Positions 18,483 to 26,486 of a DNA stretch of 35,807 nt are shown in pieces. The translations under genes and the position numbers were made by a program. Source of the stretch: Sporolactobacillus terrae DSM 11697 (GTDB taxonomy: Bacteria > Bacillota > Bacilli > Bacillales > Sporolactobacillaceae); NCBI RefSeq assembly GCF_000648615.1, contig NZ_JFZC01000051.1, positions 1-35,807 of the forward strand. Reading direction: 5' to 3'. Positions within the stretch are counted from its first letter, which is position 1. Each line of letters starts with the position of its first letter. The notes under the pieces are model-generated. The model worked only from the letters and a program-made list of their open reading frames with translations, searched no databases and was not told where the DNA came from.

Positions 18483-18576
18483 AGCGTCAGATGCTTTTGC
18501 AGAGATGGGCAATCATTAATTGATCGAAATCAAAAAGGGATATGGGAATGACACGAGATAGAAAGGCTGGTTATGG

Positions 18577-19827
18577 ATGCAAAACGCGCACACGGGTTTC
18601 GTAAAAATACATAAGCGTAAGGGCAGTTATCGTCGATTTGTGTTGGTGCTTGGAGCGCTGAGTGCGTTTGGCCCGCTTTCGATGGATATGTATCTGCCGG
18701 CGTTACCTTCTTTGACTAAAGATTTTGTGACGACGCCTTCATTTGCTCAATTAAGTATTACGGCGTGTCTCGTGGGTCTCGCATTAGGACAAATCATCGT
18801 GGGTCCGCTCAGTGACCGGTATGGCCGCAAGATGCCGTTGCTTATCGGACTGGCGACTTTCGCCGTAACGTCCTTTCTGTGTGCGATGACCACATCAATC
18901 CTTTTACTGATCGTTCTGCGCTTGATACAAGGGACGGCAGGGGCAGCCGGCATGGTGATCTCAAGGGCCATTGCCCGCGACCTTTACTCGGGAACGAAAC
19001 TGACGAAATTTTTCTCAATGTTGATGGCTGTCAATGGACTATTTCCTATTCTGGCACCAATTATGGGTGGAGTGATTCTTCGTTTTGCATCGTGGCGCGG
19101 TGTATTTATTGTTCTGTGTGTGATCGGCTTTTTGCTATTGGCCAGTGCATGGGCGTTTATTCCGGAAACCCTGCCTGAAGGTAAACGGATTTCCGGAGGA
19201 CTTGCTGCAACACGCGCGTCAATGGGTGGAATGATCCGTGACCGTCGTTTTATCGGTTATGCACTTGTTCTTGGTCTTGTTATGGGCGCCATGTTTTGTT
19301 ATATCTCAGGTTCGTCTTTTGTCCTTCAGGAAATGTTTTCTGTTTCGCCGCAAGGCTTCAGCGTGTTCTTTGCTGCAAATGGTCTTGGCATTGTCCTGAT
19401 GTCGCAGCTTGCCGGTTTGCTGGCTGGACGCATTGACGCCCATAAAATCCTGTATACTGGGGTGATCCTTGCTGCACTGGGAGGCGTGATGTTGTTTACG
19501 AGTACCTTGCTTGACCCGCCGCGACTGATTGCAGTCATGATCCCTCTCTTTCTGATCGTTTCGATGGTCGGACTTGTTAACGCAACGGCCTTTTCACTCG
19601 CCATGCAGACTCAGGCAAAGGCAGCTGGTTCTGCCTCAGCAATACTCGGACTCGGAATGAACACGATCGGTGCTTTATTCTCGCCGCTCGTTGGACTGGG
19701 CGGCAGCCATACTTACGTTCCAATGGCAGTGATGATCCTCATCTGTGAATTGAGTGCATTATTGATCGGTTATCTTTTGATTCGCAAACCGCGAGCGGCT
19801 GACGATAAAGAAAAGAGGGCGATTTGA
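18577..19827 (+). CDS. Bcr/CflA-family multidrug efflux transporter (MFS)
   Basis: A 12-helix major-facilitator protein of 416 residues. The N-terminal GPLSMDMYLPALP is the hallmark of the Bcr/CflA drug:proton antiporters, and motif A reads GPLSDRYGRKMPLL between helices 2 and 3. Family members export bicyclomycin, chloramphenicol, sulfonamides or small peptides and amino acids; the substrate here is not deducible. The ATG at 18577 follows GAAAGG by about 10 nt. The stop TGA (19825-19827) directly abuts the ATG of the next gene, so the two are cotranscribed and probably coupled. Confidence 0.9.
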   Translation: MQNAHTGFVKIHKRKGSYRRFVLVLGALSAFGPLSMDMYLPALPSLTKDFVTTPSFAQLSITACLVGLALGQIIVGPLSDRYGRKMPLLIGLATFAVTSFLCAMTTSILLLIVLRLIQGTAGAAGMVISRAIARDLYSGTKLTKFFSMLMAVNGLFPILAPIMGGVILRFASWRGVFIVLCVIGFLLLASAWAFIPETLPEGKRISGGLAATRASMGGMIRDRRFIGYALVLGLVMGAMFCYISGSSFVLQEMFSVSPQGFSVFFAANGLGIVLMSQLAGLLAGRIDAHKILYTGVILAALGGVMLFTSTLLDPPRLIAVMIPLFLIVSMVGLVNATAFSLAMQTQAKAAGSASAILGLGMNTIGALFSPLVGLGGSHTYVPMAVMILICELSALLIGYLLIRKPRAADDKEKRAI

Positions 19828-20217
19828 ATGTACACATTTTTGATGGATCTAATGGATATTCGTCCCAGCCAGCTTTATTTGGATCAGAAGAAAGTGGCGC
19901 GGCTAAACCAGTCGTTTGATCCGCTGAGGGTTCGATTTAATCCACCGCTTCCGGTAAGAAAAATTGGCGGGGAGGTTTTTCTCACGGATGGACATACACG
20001 GGCTTTTCTCTATAAAAAGGCGCGTATTTCGGTGGTTTCTGTTTATTGGGATACAGACGATCTGGATATGCAGCTCTTTTAAACCCGTATTGAGTGGTGC
20101 CGTAAAGATAAGATTCTCTTTATAGACGATTTGAAGGATCGCATTCTGCCGCATGATCCATTTGTGAAGCAATGGATTGATCGTTGTGCACAGGCTGTGA
20201 AAAAGGGTGCGTTTTAA
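19828..20217 (+). pseudogene. ParB-like small protein gene interrupted by one in-frame TAA
   Basis: The frame from ATG 19828 has 129 codons before TAA 20215-20217, but codon 85 (20080-20082) is also TAA. The first 84 residues include DIRPSQLYLDQ.K and FLTDGHTRAFL, resembling the ParB/Srx-type nuclease-like N-terminal fold. The frame after the stop still reads as protein, TRIEWCRKDKILFIDDLKDRI followed by HDPFVKQWIDRC, like the C-terminal part of small ParB-like proteins in Firmicutes. I therefore read it as a gene broken by a nonsense change or a base error. If expressed as is, it gives an 84-residue N-terminal fragment. It is coupled to the efflux gene. Confidence 0.7.
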
Positions 20218-20238
20218 TGTAGACGCAATGCAATCAGA

Positions 20239-20281
20239 ATCCCCCTTGGCCCGCGTACTGATGAACGGATCCAAGGGGGAT
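20239..20281. terminator. 11-bp perfect inverted repeat between convergent genes
   Basis: ATCCCCCTTGG (20239-20249) pairs with CCAAGGGGGAT (20271-20281) around a 21-nt loop. It lies between the broken ParB-like gene and ywnB, which converge. T-tracts are poor on both sides, so termination is plausible but unproven. Confidence 0.5.
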
Positions 20282-20336
20282 GAATGTGAAGTGGATGCCC
20301 GCGTCAAACGCAAACATCCTGTGCATATTCTGCTTC

Positions 20337-20975
20337 TTAGTCTTCTTCGGATACCACAGTAAATCGTTTATTCTGATGTTTAGGGTGCTCAATCTCATCA
20401 ACTAAAGCGGCCGCATAATCCGCATAGCTGACGTAGCTTTTTCCGGTCCGGTTAATGAGCAGGTGATCCTCGCCTGTTGTGTAATGCCCGGTTCGCTTCC
20501 CAATAGCAAAGATTGCGGATGGGCTGAGAAATGTCCAGTTGAGCTTGCTGGTTTTATAGAGATCCTGCAAATTTTTTGCCTGATTCGTTGCAATAGCACG
20601 AAACGCTTCCGGAAATTCAGGTGTGTCGACAAGCGGCACTTTTTTGTCCGCATCAACGAATAGGCTGCCGGCCCCCCCTACAACGATCAGCCGAGTATTC
20701 GTTAATCCTGAAAGCAGCTGAATGAGTTTCCTTCCCGCTTTAACATGCAACTCTGCCTGCTCGGCAGGCGCCGAAAATGCATGAACAACAACGTCGAAAT
20801 CAGCCAGATCCTCACGCGTTAGGTCAAAGAGATCCTTTTTCAAAACAGGAACATCGGTTTCTTTTAATTTCTCCGGGTGCCGTACAATCGCAGTCACTTG
20901 ATGGCCGCGCTGCTTTGCTTCTTGAGTGATTGCTGACCCGGCTTTCCCGGCAGCACCAATTACAGCAATTTTCAT
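20337..20975 (-). CDS. ywnB: NAD(P)-binding oxidoreductase, YwnB-like
   Basis: A 212-residue atypical short-chain dehydrogenase/NmrA-like protein. The Rossmann motif GAAGKAGSA is at residues 7-15, followed by IVRHPEKL, where NADP-preferring members carry the arginine. VVVHAFSAP and RLIVVGGAGSLFVD match the YwnB/flavin-reductase-like group. The reaction is not deducible; relatives act as reductases or redox sensors. GGAGG lies 9 nt upstream of ATG 20975. It is downstream of an Rrf2-family regulator gene in the same direction, with an inverted repeat in the 53-nt gap, so it probably has its own regulated promoter. Confidence 0.8.
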   Translation of the reverse strand: MKIAVIGAAGKAGSAITQEAKQRGHQVTAIVRHPEKLKETDVPVLKKDLFDLTREDLADFDVVVHAFSAPAEQAELHVKAGRKLIQLLSGLTNTRLIVVGGAGSLFVDADKKVPLVDTPEFPEAFRAIATNQAKNLQDLYKTSKLNWTFLSPSAIFAIGKRTGHYTTGEDHLLINRTGKSYVSYADYAAALVDEIEHPKHQNKRFTVVSEED

Positions 20976-20993
20976 TTGTTAAAACCTCCATCT

Positions 20994-21012
20994 TGTAACG
21001 GGTATAGTTACA
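20994..21012. promoter_or_regulatory. Candidate Rrf2 operator upstream of ywnB
   Basis: On the minus strand TGTAACTATACCCGTTACA has perfect 6-bp arms (TGTAAC/GTTACA) with a 7-nt centre. It ends 18 nt before the ywnB start codon. The same 6-7-6 site, with nine identical leading bases, occurs upstream of the regulator gene. Confidence 0.7.
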
Positions 21013-21028
21013 GGGTATATGCAAAAAA

Positions 21029-21445
21029 TCACGCATCATCAAAGAGATGATGAAGAATGTCTTGCAGTGTTTCAGAAGAAAGCTTGTTCTCTAGGGCATG
21101 TTGTGCAGCACCAAAGGCTTCATCGAGCACAGTGCGGATACCTTTGCCTACCGGACAGTGGACATTTGGATTGTCATGTACGGCAAATAAGCTTCCATTT
21201 GGCTCAACCGCATGGAATACATCAAGCAGCGAAATCTTTTCCGGATCACGAGTGAGTGAAGCACCTGCTTTTCCGGCAGTTGTCCGAATTAATCCGGCTC
21301 TTTTTAACATGCCGAGAATGCGTCGTATGACAACGGGATTTGTGTTGACACTGGCTGCAATGTCGTCCGACGGCAAATCATCATTCGGTCTAGATGCAAT
21401 CAGAGCCATGGTGTGGATCGCGACGGCAACACGTGTATTAATCAT
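21029..21445 (-). CDS. ywnA: Rrf2-family transcriptional regulator, YwnA-like
   Basis: 138 residues from ATG 21445. The N-terminal winged helix (INTRVAVAIHTMALIA, then DDIAASVNTNPVVIRRILGMLKRAGLI) and wing GKAGASLTRDPEKISLLDVFHAV are typical of Rrf2. Only one cysteine is seen (Cys97, in HCPVG). A three-cysteine iron-sulfur site as in IscR/NsrR is therefore absent, which suggests a single-cysteine redox or ligand sensor. A frame extension to 21499 exists but crosses the promoter and is rejected. It sits just upstream of ywnB, and both carry the same inverted repeat, so it is likely an autorepressor that also controls ywnB. Confidence 0.85.
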   Translation of the reverse strand: MINTRVAVAIHTMALIASRPNDDLPSDDIAASVNTNPVVIRRILGMLKRAGLIRTTAGKAGASLTRDPEKISLLDVFHAVEPNGSLFAVHDNPNVHCPVGKGIRTVLDEAFGAAQHALENKLSSETLQDILHHLFDDA

Positions 21446-21463
21446 GGGTTCATAGTCACCACC

Positions 21464-21482
21464 TGTAACTATTCTAATTACA
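21464..21482. promoter_or_regulatory. Candidate Rrf2 operator upstream of ywnA
   Basis: On the plus strand TGTAACTATTCTAATTACA has arms TGTAAC/ATTACA (one mismatch) and a 7-nt centre. It completely covers the -10 hexamer of the regulator's promoter and ends 18 nt before its start codon, the same distance as at ywnB. Confidence 0.72.
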
Positions 21483-21499
21483 AGGATAATTGATGTCAA
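21471..21499 (-). promoter_or_regulatory. SigA promoter of ywnA
   Basis: On the minus strand TTGACA (21499-21494) and TAGAAT (21476-21471) are separated by exactly 17 nt. The -10 is embedded in the candidate operator, so a bound repressor would block polymerase. Confidence 0.85.
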
Positions 21500-21528
21500 G
21501 CGTGATGAATCGATGGGTCCCCCCTAGT

Positions 21529-21565
21529 AAAACGGTTTGACCTCATGAAAGATGTGGTCAAACCG
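21529..21565 (-). terminator. Terminator of rpiA
   Basis: On the minus strand CGGTTTGACC and GGTCAAACCG form a perfect 10-bp stem with a 13-nt loop, followed by TTTT. It starts 31 nt after the rpiA stop codon. Confidence 0.8.
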
Positions 21566-21596
21566 CTTTGAACTGTTTTCTATTCGGGTTTTACGG

Positions 21597-22268
21597 TTAC
21601 TTCGCGAGTGTTTCGGTCTGCCCGTCCGGGTAACCGATAATCACTTTATCGGTCATATTGAGAAAAAGGCCATGCTCAACAACACCGGTGAGGTGGTCCA
21701 ATTCATCGGCCAGTGCACGCGGATCGGCAATCGACGTTAAGTGGAGATCAAGAATATAGTGTTTTGCGTCGGTGATGTACGGTTCATTGTCGTCGCCGCG
21801 GCGCACTTGCGGTTGATAGCCTTTCCCTTCAAGATAGGTTTCGATGTGCTTCCATCCGAAAGGTACCACTTCGACGGGAAGCGGGAATGTACCCAGCTGC
21901 TCAACCTTTTTGCTGTTGTCAACGATCCAGACGCGGCGTTTTGAAGCTTTAGCAACTAATTTCTCATAGAGCAGTGCACCGCCGCCGCCTTTGATCCCGT
22001 TCAGTGACGCATCCACTTCATCAGCACCATCAATCGTGATATCAATGGTTTTGACCGCATTCAGCGGTTGCATCGGAATGTTCCATTGGTGAGCAAGATC
22101 AATTGTTTTTTGAGACGTTGCAACACCGGTCATATGAAACCCGTCAGCAACTTTCTCGGCAAGCGCTTCTAGAAAATAATAGACTGTTGAGCCGGTACCG
22201 AGGCCAATGGTCATGCCATCCTTAATTTCTTCAACCGCTTTTCGTCCTGCTGCTCGTTTGCCATTCAT
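21597..22268 (-). CDS. rpiA: Ribose-5-phosphate isomerase A
   Basis: RpiA interconverts ribose-5-phosphate and ribulose-5-phosphate in the pentose phosphate pathway. The conserved GLGTGSTV phosphate loop, DGADEVD and KGGGGALLYEKLVA (containing the catalytic-region Lys and Glu) are intact. The 223 residues are standard. AGAGGG lies 6 nt before ATG 22268. It is followed by its own terminator. The 152-nt gap on its upstream side, up to the phosphodiesterase gene, holds no gene and no hairpin I would defend. Confidence 0.96.
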   Translation of the reverse strand: MNGKRAAGRKAVEEIKDGMTIGLGTGSTVYYFLEALAEKVADGFHMTGVATSQKTIDLAHQWNIPMQPLNAVKTIDITIDGADEVDASLNGIKGGGGALLYEKLVAKASKRRVWIVDNSKKVEQLGTFPLPVEVVPFGWKHIETYLEGKGYQPQVRRGDDNEPYITDAKHYILDLHLTSIADPRALADELDHLTGVVEHGLFLNMTDKVIIGYPDGQTETLAK

Positions 22269-22420
22269 GAGTATCCCTCTTTTTTCAGTTAATGCGTCCC
22301 ATTCATTTATCCCATTTCATTATAGCGGAAGCAGCGCGTGCTTCCAATGGCACATCGATGGGTTTATAAACAAGTAAAAAAAAGAGGCTACTCAGGGGCG
22401 CGTACGGCCGCTTGCAAAAG

Positions 22421-23155
22421 TTACTTGCAGCAGCTTTTCCGCAAGCTTAATGCCGCTTCCGGCTGGTCGGTGATGATTGCGTCAAGGCCCATTTCAAAAG
22501 CCTGCTGCATAATTCTAGGTTTATTGACGGTCCATGCCCGTACTTTGATGCCATGGCTTTGCAGCTGGGCAGCTGTGTCTGAAAGTGCGGACGGCTGCCA
22601 GAGATGTTGCGCGGAAGCACCAATCTGTTTCGTATAGTGCCAAGGTTCGGCAAGGCGTTCCCATAGGAGCAGAGCCAGGTCGGCATTCGGTTTAACTGCT
22701 TTAAGACGCATTAAGGATTCATGATTAAAGGATGAGTACACGACCGGAAGATTCGGTCGGTAGCGATTGACGAGTGCGACCACTCGCGATTCGATGCCTG
22801 GGTAGACGTTTCGATCTGTTTTAAGTTCTATATTCAATACGCCTTGATAATCAGCAATAAATTCAAGTACTTGAGTCAGTGTCGGAATGCGTGTTCCTTT
22901 AAATTTAGGTGAGAACCAGGAACCTGCATCAAATTTTTTTAATGCATCCAACGTGTAGGTTTTAATTTGTCCTTTTCCATTCGTCGTTCGGTCGATCTTT
23001 TCATCATGCATGACGACGACCTGCTGATCTTTGGTCAAGTGCACATCCAGTTCAATGCCGTCACTTCCTACACGTATTGCTTCTTCAAAAGCCGGTAATG
23101 TATTCTCAGGACAATTGCACTTGCTGCCGCGGTGGGCATAAACTGCTGTTTTCAT
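22421..23155 (-). CDS. Glycerophosphodiester phosphodiesterase, cytoplasmic type
   Basis: A 244-residue GDPD of the UgpQ/YqiK type. It hydrolyses glycerophosphodiesters to glycerol-3-phosphate and an alcohol. The metal and acid-base residues can be placed: His8-Arg9, Glu17-Asn18, Glu35 and Asp37 (GIELDVHL), His50-Asp51, then ELKTD near residue 110. No signal peptide or membrane helix is present, which points to the cytoplasm. AAGGAGGAG precedes ATG 23155. It shares direction with rpiA but the gap of about 150 nt makes cotranscription uncertain. Confidence 0.93.
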   Translation of the reverse strand: MKTAVYAHRGSKCNCPENTLPAFEEAIRVGSDGIELDVHLTKDQQVVVMHDEKIDRTTNGKGQIKTYTLDALKKFDAGSWFSPKFKGTRIPTLTQVLEFIADYQGVLNIELKTDRNVYPGIESRVVALVNRYRPNLPVVYSSFNHESLMRLKAVKPNADLALLLWERLAEPWHYTKQIGASAQHLWQPSALSDTAAQLQSHGIKVRAWTVNKPRIMQQAFEMGLDAIITDQPEAALSLRKSCCK

Positions 23156-23203
23156 CGTGCTCCTCCTTCATCCCTGAAAAAAAGCAAGCGTTTCGTACAG
23201 TCC

Positions 23204-23209
23204 ATTATA
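23204..23209 (-). promoter_or_regulatory. -10 candidate for the phosphodiesterase gene
   Basis: TATAAT on the minus strand lies about 48 nt before the start codon. I see no good -35 at 16-18 nt, so this rests on the hexamer and position only. Confidence 0.35.
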
Positions 23210-23357
23210 CGCTTTTACGGAAAAAGATAAGCGTCACCGTTCAATATCTTTACTTCATTGTCACAAAACTCAGATGAGTAGAAAATGTATGATTGACGGA
23301 GGAGAGGCGAATGGATATGATATGGGTGTCCGTTTACCGATAGGGAGGGTGAAAAAT

Positions 23358-24305
23358 TTGGCAGAATACGCACAACCGGCCGGCCGCATTCGATCATGGG
23401 CGCGACCGATCGGCATCATGCTTGTGCTTAACGGCGCAACACTGTGGGGTGTTTCCGGAAATGCTGCCCAATATTTATTTGATACGCAGAAGATTAGTGC
23501 TGGCTGGCTGACATCGGTGCGTATGCTCACGGCTGGCTTTTTACTGCTTGTTTTGATGCAATGCGGAAAAAATCGACGCCAAGTGTGGCAGATTTGGCAG
23601 ACGCGCCATTCGGCGGCACGGGTGATCATTTTTGGTTTGGTGGGAATGATTGGCGCCCAATATACCTATTTTGAAGCGGTCGCGGCTGGAAACGCTGCAA
23701 CCGCAACATTGCTGCAGTATCTCAGTCCGGTATTAATCCTGTCATTTAGCATTTTTATTTTGAGGAAAAAACCGAGAGTTATAGAAATCGCCGCAATGGT
23801 GATTGCACTTTTAGGTGTCTTTTTTCTGGTCACTAAAGGACATCCCAATCAATTATCGATTGCTCCGGGCGCCATCATTTGGGGACTGTTGGCGGCGCTT
23901 GGCGGCGCCATTTACGCTACCCAACCGGCATCCATCCTGAAACAGTTTGGTCCGGGTGTTGTGGTCGGCTGGGGTATGGTGATCGGCGGGGCGGCAATGA
24001 GTTTATTCTATCCGCCATGGATTTTTCATGGGCAATGGTCGATGGCGGCGTTCATTGGCATCGTTTTTGTCATCCTATTCGGGACGTTAATCGCCTTTTA
24101 TTTGTATTTAGCCAGCTTGAGCTATCTGAAGCCGCTGGAGACCAGTATGCTTGGTTGCGCTGAACCGCTGTCGGCAGCTTTGGTTAGTGTGGTTTGGCTG
24201 CATGTCCCGTTTACTTTATTTGATTGGCTTGGCGCTTTATGTATTATCGGCACGGTTGTGTCACTCGCCTTTGCACAAAAAAATGTAAAAAATAAAAGAA
24301 AATAA
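23358..24305 (+). CDS. EamA-family (DMT superfamily) transporter
   Basis: Ten predicted membrane helices arranged as two EamA halves (about residues 12-140 and 155-305). GATLWGVSGN opens the first half, and FGTLIAFYLYLASLSYLKP with LEPLSAAL-like CAEPLSAALVS sits in the second, as in drug/metabolite transporters that export amino acids or other small metabolites. The substrate is unknown. The TTG at 23358 is preferred because GGGAGGG lies 8-9 nt upstream, giving 315 residues; an in-frame GTG is at 23349. A frame open to 23274 adds hydrophilic residues unlike the family. The gene stands alone. Confidence 0.85.
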   Translation: MAEYAQPAGRIRSWARPIGIMLVLNGATLWGVSGNAAQYLFDTQKISAGWLTSVRMLTAGFLLLVLMQCGKNRRQVWQIWQTRHSAARVIIFGLVGMIGAQYTYFEAVAAGNAATATLLQYLSPVLILSFSIFILRKKPRVIEIAAMVIALLGVFFLVTKGHPNQLSIAPGAIIWGLLAALGGAIYATQPASILKQFGPGVVVGWGMVIGGAAMSLFYPPWIFHGQWSMAAFIGIVFVILFGTLIAFYLYLASLSYLKPLETSMLGCAEPLSAALVSVVWLHVPFTLFDWLGALCIIGTVVSLAFAQKNVKNKRK

Positions 24306-24383
24306 TGTCGCTTGCTGATTATTGCCTGGGAAATAACGACGAATCTTGCAGGACTTATGCCTATAAACGGTTGTTTTTTGTCT

Positions 24384-24412
24384 TTGTACTGTTTAAAAAA
24401 AGGGCATATAAT
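24384..24412 (+). promoter_or_regulatory. SigA promoter of kimA
   Basis: TTGTAC (24384-24389) and TATAAT (24407-24412) are exactly 17 nt apart. Transcription would begin near 24419, leaving a leader of about 100 nt before kimA. Confidence 0.75.
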
Positions 24413-24417
24413 CGATT

Positions 24418-24463
24418 CACGCGATCGAAAAACGTTTGAACGTCTAAACGTGATTCGGTCGTG
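24418..24463 (+). promoter_or_regulatory. Hairpin-forming leader of kimA
   Basis: ACGTTT (24432-24437) pairs with AAACGT (24446-24451) around an 8-nt loop. Flanking CACG...CGAA can pair imperfectly with TTCGGTCGTG, giving a stem of about 46 nt at the very 5' end of the mRNA. There is no T-run, so it is not a terminator. It does not show the conserved blocks I know from the ydaO (c-di-AMP) riboswitch. Confidence 0.4.
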
Positions 24464-24520
24464 TTCATTTATTTTTAAAGACGCGTGCGTAAATATAAGT
24501 GGTTCGATAAAGGAGTATTG

Positions 24521-26356
24521 ATGATGTTCACAAAAATGAAACGGCTGCTGATCGGCCGGCCATTGAAATCAAATGAATCAAGTGGACAAAAGTTAAGTAA
24601 GTTTAAGGCACTTGCCGTTTTGTCCTCTGACGCGCTGTCTTCAGTCGCATATGGACCGGAACAGATTCTCATTGTTCTCATGGCTGCTGGAAGTACCGCA
24701 CTTTGGTTTTCCCTGCCGATTGGTCTTGCGGTACTCATCCTGCTTGTTGCACTGGTTTTATCATACCAGCAAATCATTCATGCTTATCCGCAGGGCGGCG
24801 GCGCCTACGTGGTGGCTAAAGAAAATCTTGGAACCAATTTTGGACTGACTGCCGGCGGCGCGCTGCTGGTTGACTATATATTAACGGTTGCCGTCAGTGT
24901 ATCGGCAGGAGGCGATGCCATCACTTCTGCATTTCCTGCGCTCCGCGCGCATAGCGTTGCGGTTGCTGTGATTATTGTCGTGATCATTACCATTCTGAAC
25001 TTACGTGGGTTGACGGATTCGGCAACGTTGCTTTCCTATCCTGTCTATTTCTTTGTATTGATGATGCTCCTTGTCATCGGTGGGGGGATATTTGCGATGA
25101 TGACCGGACAGTCGGCGCCTATCCATGAATCGGCACCAATCGGTACACCGGTAATGGGGATGAGTCTGTTTTTGCTTCTGCGTGCTTTTTCATCCGGATG
25201 TTCAGCGCTGACCGGTGTCGAAGCGATCTCAAACGCCATTCCGAGTTTTAAAGAACCAGCACCGAAAAATGCGGCGCGTACGCTGCTGATGATGGGCGGA
25301 ATTCTTGCGGTCTTGCTGCTTGGTATTGTTGGCTTAGCCTATTTATACGGGGTGCATCCGTCTGCCGACCAGACCGTGCTCTCGCAACTGGCATCTCACT
25401 TGTTTGGCCGCAGCATTCTCTATTACATCATTCAGGCGTCTACTGCATTGATCCTGATTCTTGCGGCGAACACCGGCTATTCTGCATTCCCATTATTAGC
25501 ATTCAACTTGGCGAAGGATAAATATATGCCGCGCCCGTTTAAGGTGAAAGGCGACCGCCTTGGCTACTCGAACGGAATCATTACGTTAGGAGCCTTGTCG
25601 ATCCTCTTGCTGATTATTTTTAAAGGACGTACGGAAAGTTTGATTCCGCTTTATGCAGTCGGTGTGTTCATTCCGTTCTCATTATCACAGACCGGGATGA
25701 TCGTGCACTGGATGAAGCGGCGTCCATCCGGTTGGATCGGCAAGCTGGTGATAAACCTGATCGGCGCATTGATCTGCTACATGATTCTCGTGATTTTCTT
25801 CTTAACCAAGTTCCCGCAAATATGGCCGGTCCTGATATTCGTACCGATCGTTGTCTTTATGTTTCATAAAATTCATGAACACTATGTGCTGGTTGCCGAG
25901 CAGCTCCGCGTGGATACTCGCCAGCCGGTACCGGTTATTCATGCTTCCGATAACATTATTGTCGTTCCGGTTGCAGGAATTACCAAAGTTGTCGAGCAAT
26001 CGCTCACTTATGCACGATCACTGTCGGATAATGTCATCGCTGTATTTGTCGGGGACAGTCCGGAAGCCATTCAAAAAATGGATGATGCATGGAATGCGTG
26101 GAATCCAGGCGTACGCTTAGTGACCATACATTCGCCCTACCGCAGCATTGTCAATCCACTCGACAAATTTATCAGTACGGTAAAATACAAGGCAGAAAAG
26201 CGCGGCGCAACAGTGACCGTTGTCTTCCCGCAATTCTACACGAAGAAATGGTGGCAGAGCCTGCTGCACAACCAGTCCGGGGTATTGATCAAAGCAAGTT
26301 TGATTCGCCATAAGGACATTGTGATCGCAACCGTTCCCTTTCATTTTAAAAAATAA
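24521..26356 (+). CDS. kimA: High-affinity potassium importer KimA
   Basis: 611 residues, closely matching recalled B. subtilis KimA (YdaO): KRLLIGRPLKS, ALAVLSSDALSSVAYG.EQIL, YPQGGGAYVV.KENLG, AFSSGCSALTGVEAISNAIP, FSAFP-like YSAFPLLAFNLA and the end HKDIVIATVPFHFKK. Twelve helices occupy about 40-460; a cytoplasmic C-terminal domain (about 470-611), which in this family binds cyclic di-AMP, follows. It works as a proton-coupled K+ symporter of the APC/KUP class. AAAGGAG lies 5 nt before ATG 24521 and 8 nt before a second ATG at 24524, so either may be used. It has its own promoter and terminator. Confidence 0.93.
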   Translation: MMFTKMKRLLIGRPLKSNESSGQKLSKFKALAVLSSDALSSVAYGPEQILIVLMAAGSTALWFSLPIGLAVLILLVALVLSYQQIIHAYPQGGGAYVVAKENLGTNFGLTAGGALLVDYILTVAVSVSAGGDAITSAFPALRAHSVAVAVIIVVIITILNLRGLTDSATLLSYPVYFFVLMMLLVIGGGIFAMMTGQSAPIHESAPIGTPVMGMSLFLLLRAFSSGCSALTGVEAISNAIPSFKEPAPKNAARTLLMMGGILAVLLLGIVGLAYLYGVHPSADQTVLSQLASHLFGRSILYYIIQASTALILILAANTGYSAFPLLAFNLAKDKYMPRPFKVKGDRLGYSNGIITLGALSILLLIIFKGRTESLIPLYAVGVFIPFSLSQTGMIVHWMKRRPSGWIGKLVINLIGALICYMILVIFFLTKFPQIWPVLIFVPIVVFMFHKIHEHYVLVAEQLRVDTRQPVPVIHASDNIIVVPVAGITKVVEQSLTYARSLSDNVIAVFVGDSPEAIQKMDDAWNAWNPGVRLVTIHSPYRSIVNPLDKFISTVKYKAEKRGATVTVVFPQFYTKKWWQSLLHNQSGVLIKASLIRHKDIVIATVPFHFKK

Positions 26357-26381
26357 TACGCACAATAACGTTTTATTTTGC

Positions 26382-26415
26382 GCTTCAGAGAACATAGGCT
26401 GAAGCATTTTTTTTT
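26382..26415 (+). terminator. Terminator of kimA
   Basis: GCTTCAG (26382-26388) pairs with CTGAAGC (26399-26405) around 10 nt and is followed by A and nine T residues. Confidence 0.9.
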
Positions 26416-26486
26416 ACCCGAAAACAGACAATCTGCGCGTATGACCTGACTGCCTTTGGTTGATACACGGATTTGCTTTGCACCGC

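Noticed and set aside
18180-18512. 110-codon minus-strand ORF after argH
   Set aside because: It runs through the arginine operon terminator and the repeated intergenic modules, so it is a product of their GC-rich sequence.
24306-24520. ydaO-type c-di-AMP riboswitch before kimA
   Set aside because: I looked for the conserved blocks and found none; the leader is also too short. A model search is still needed to be sure.
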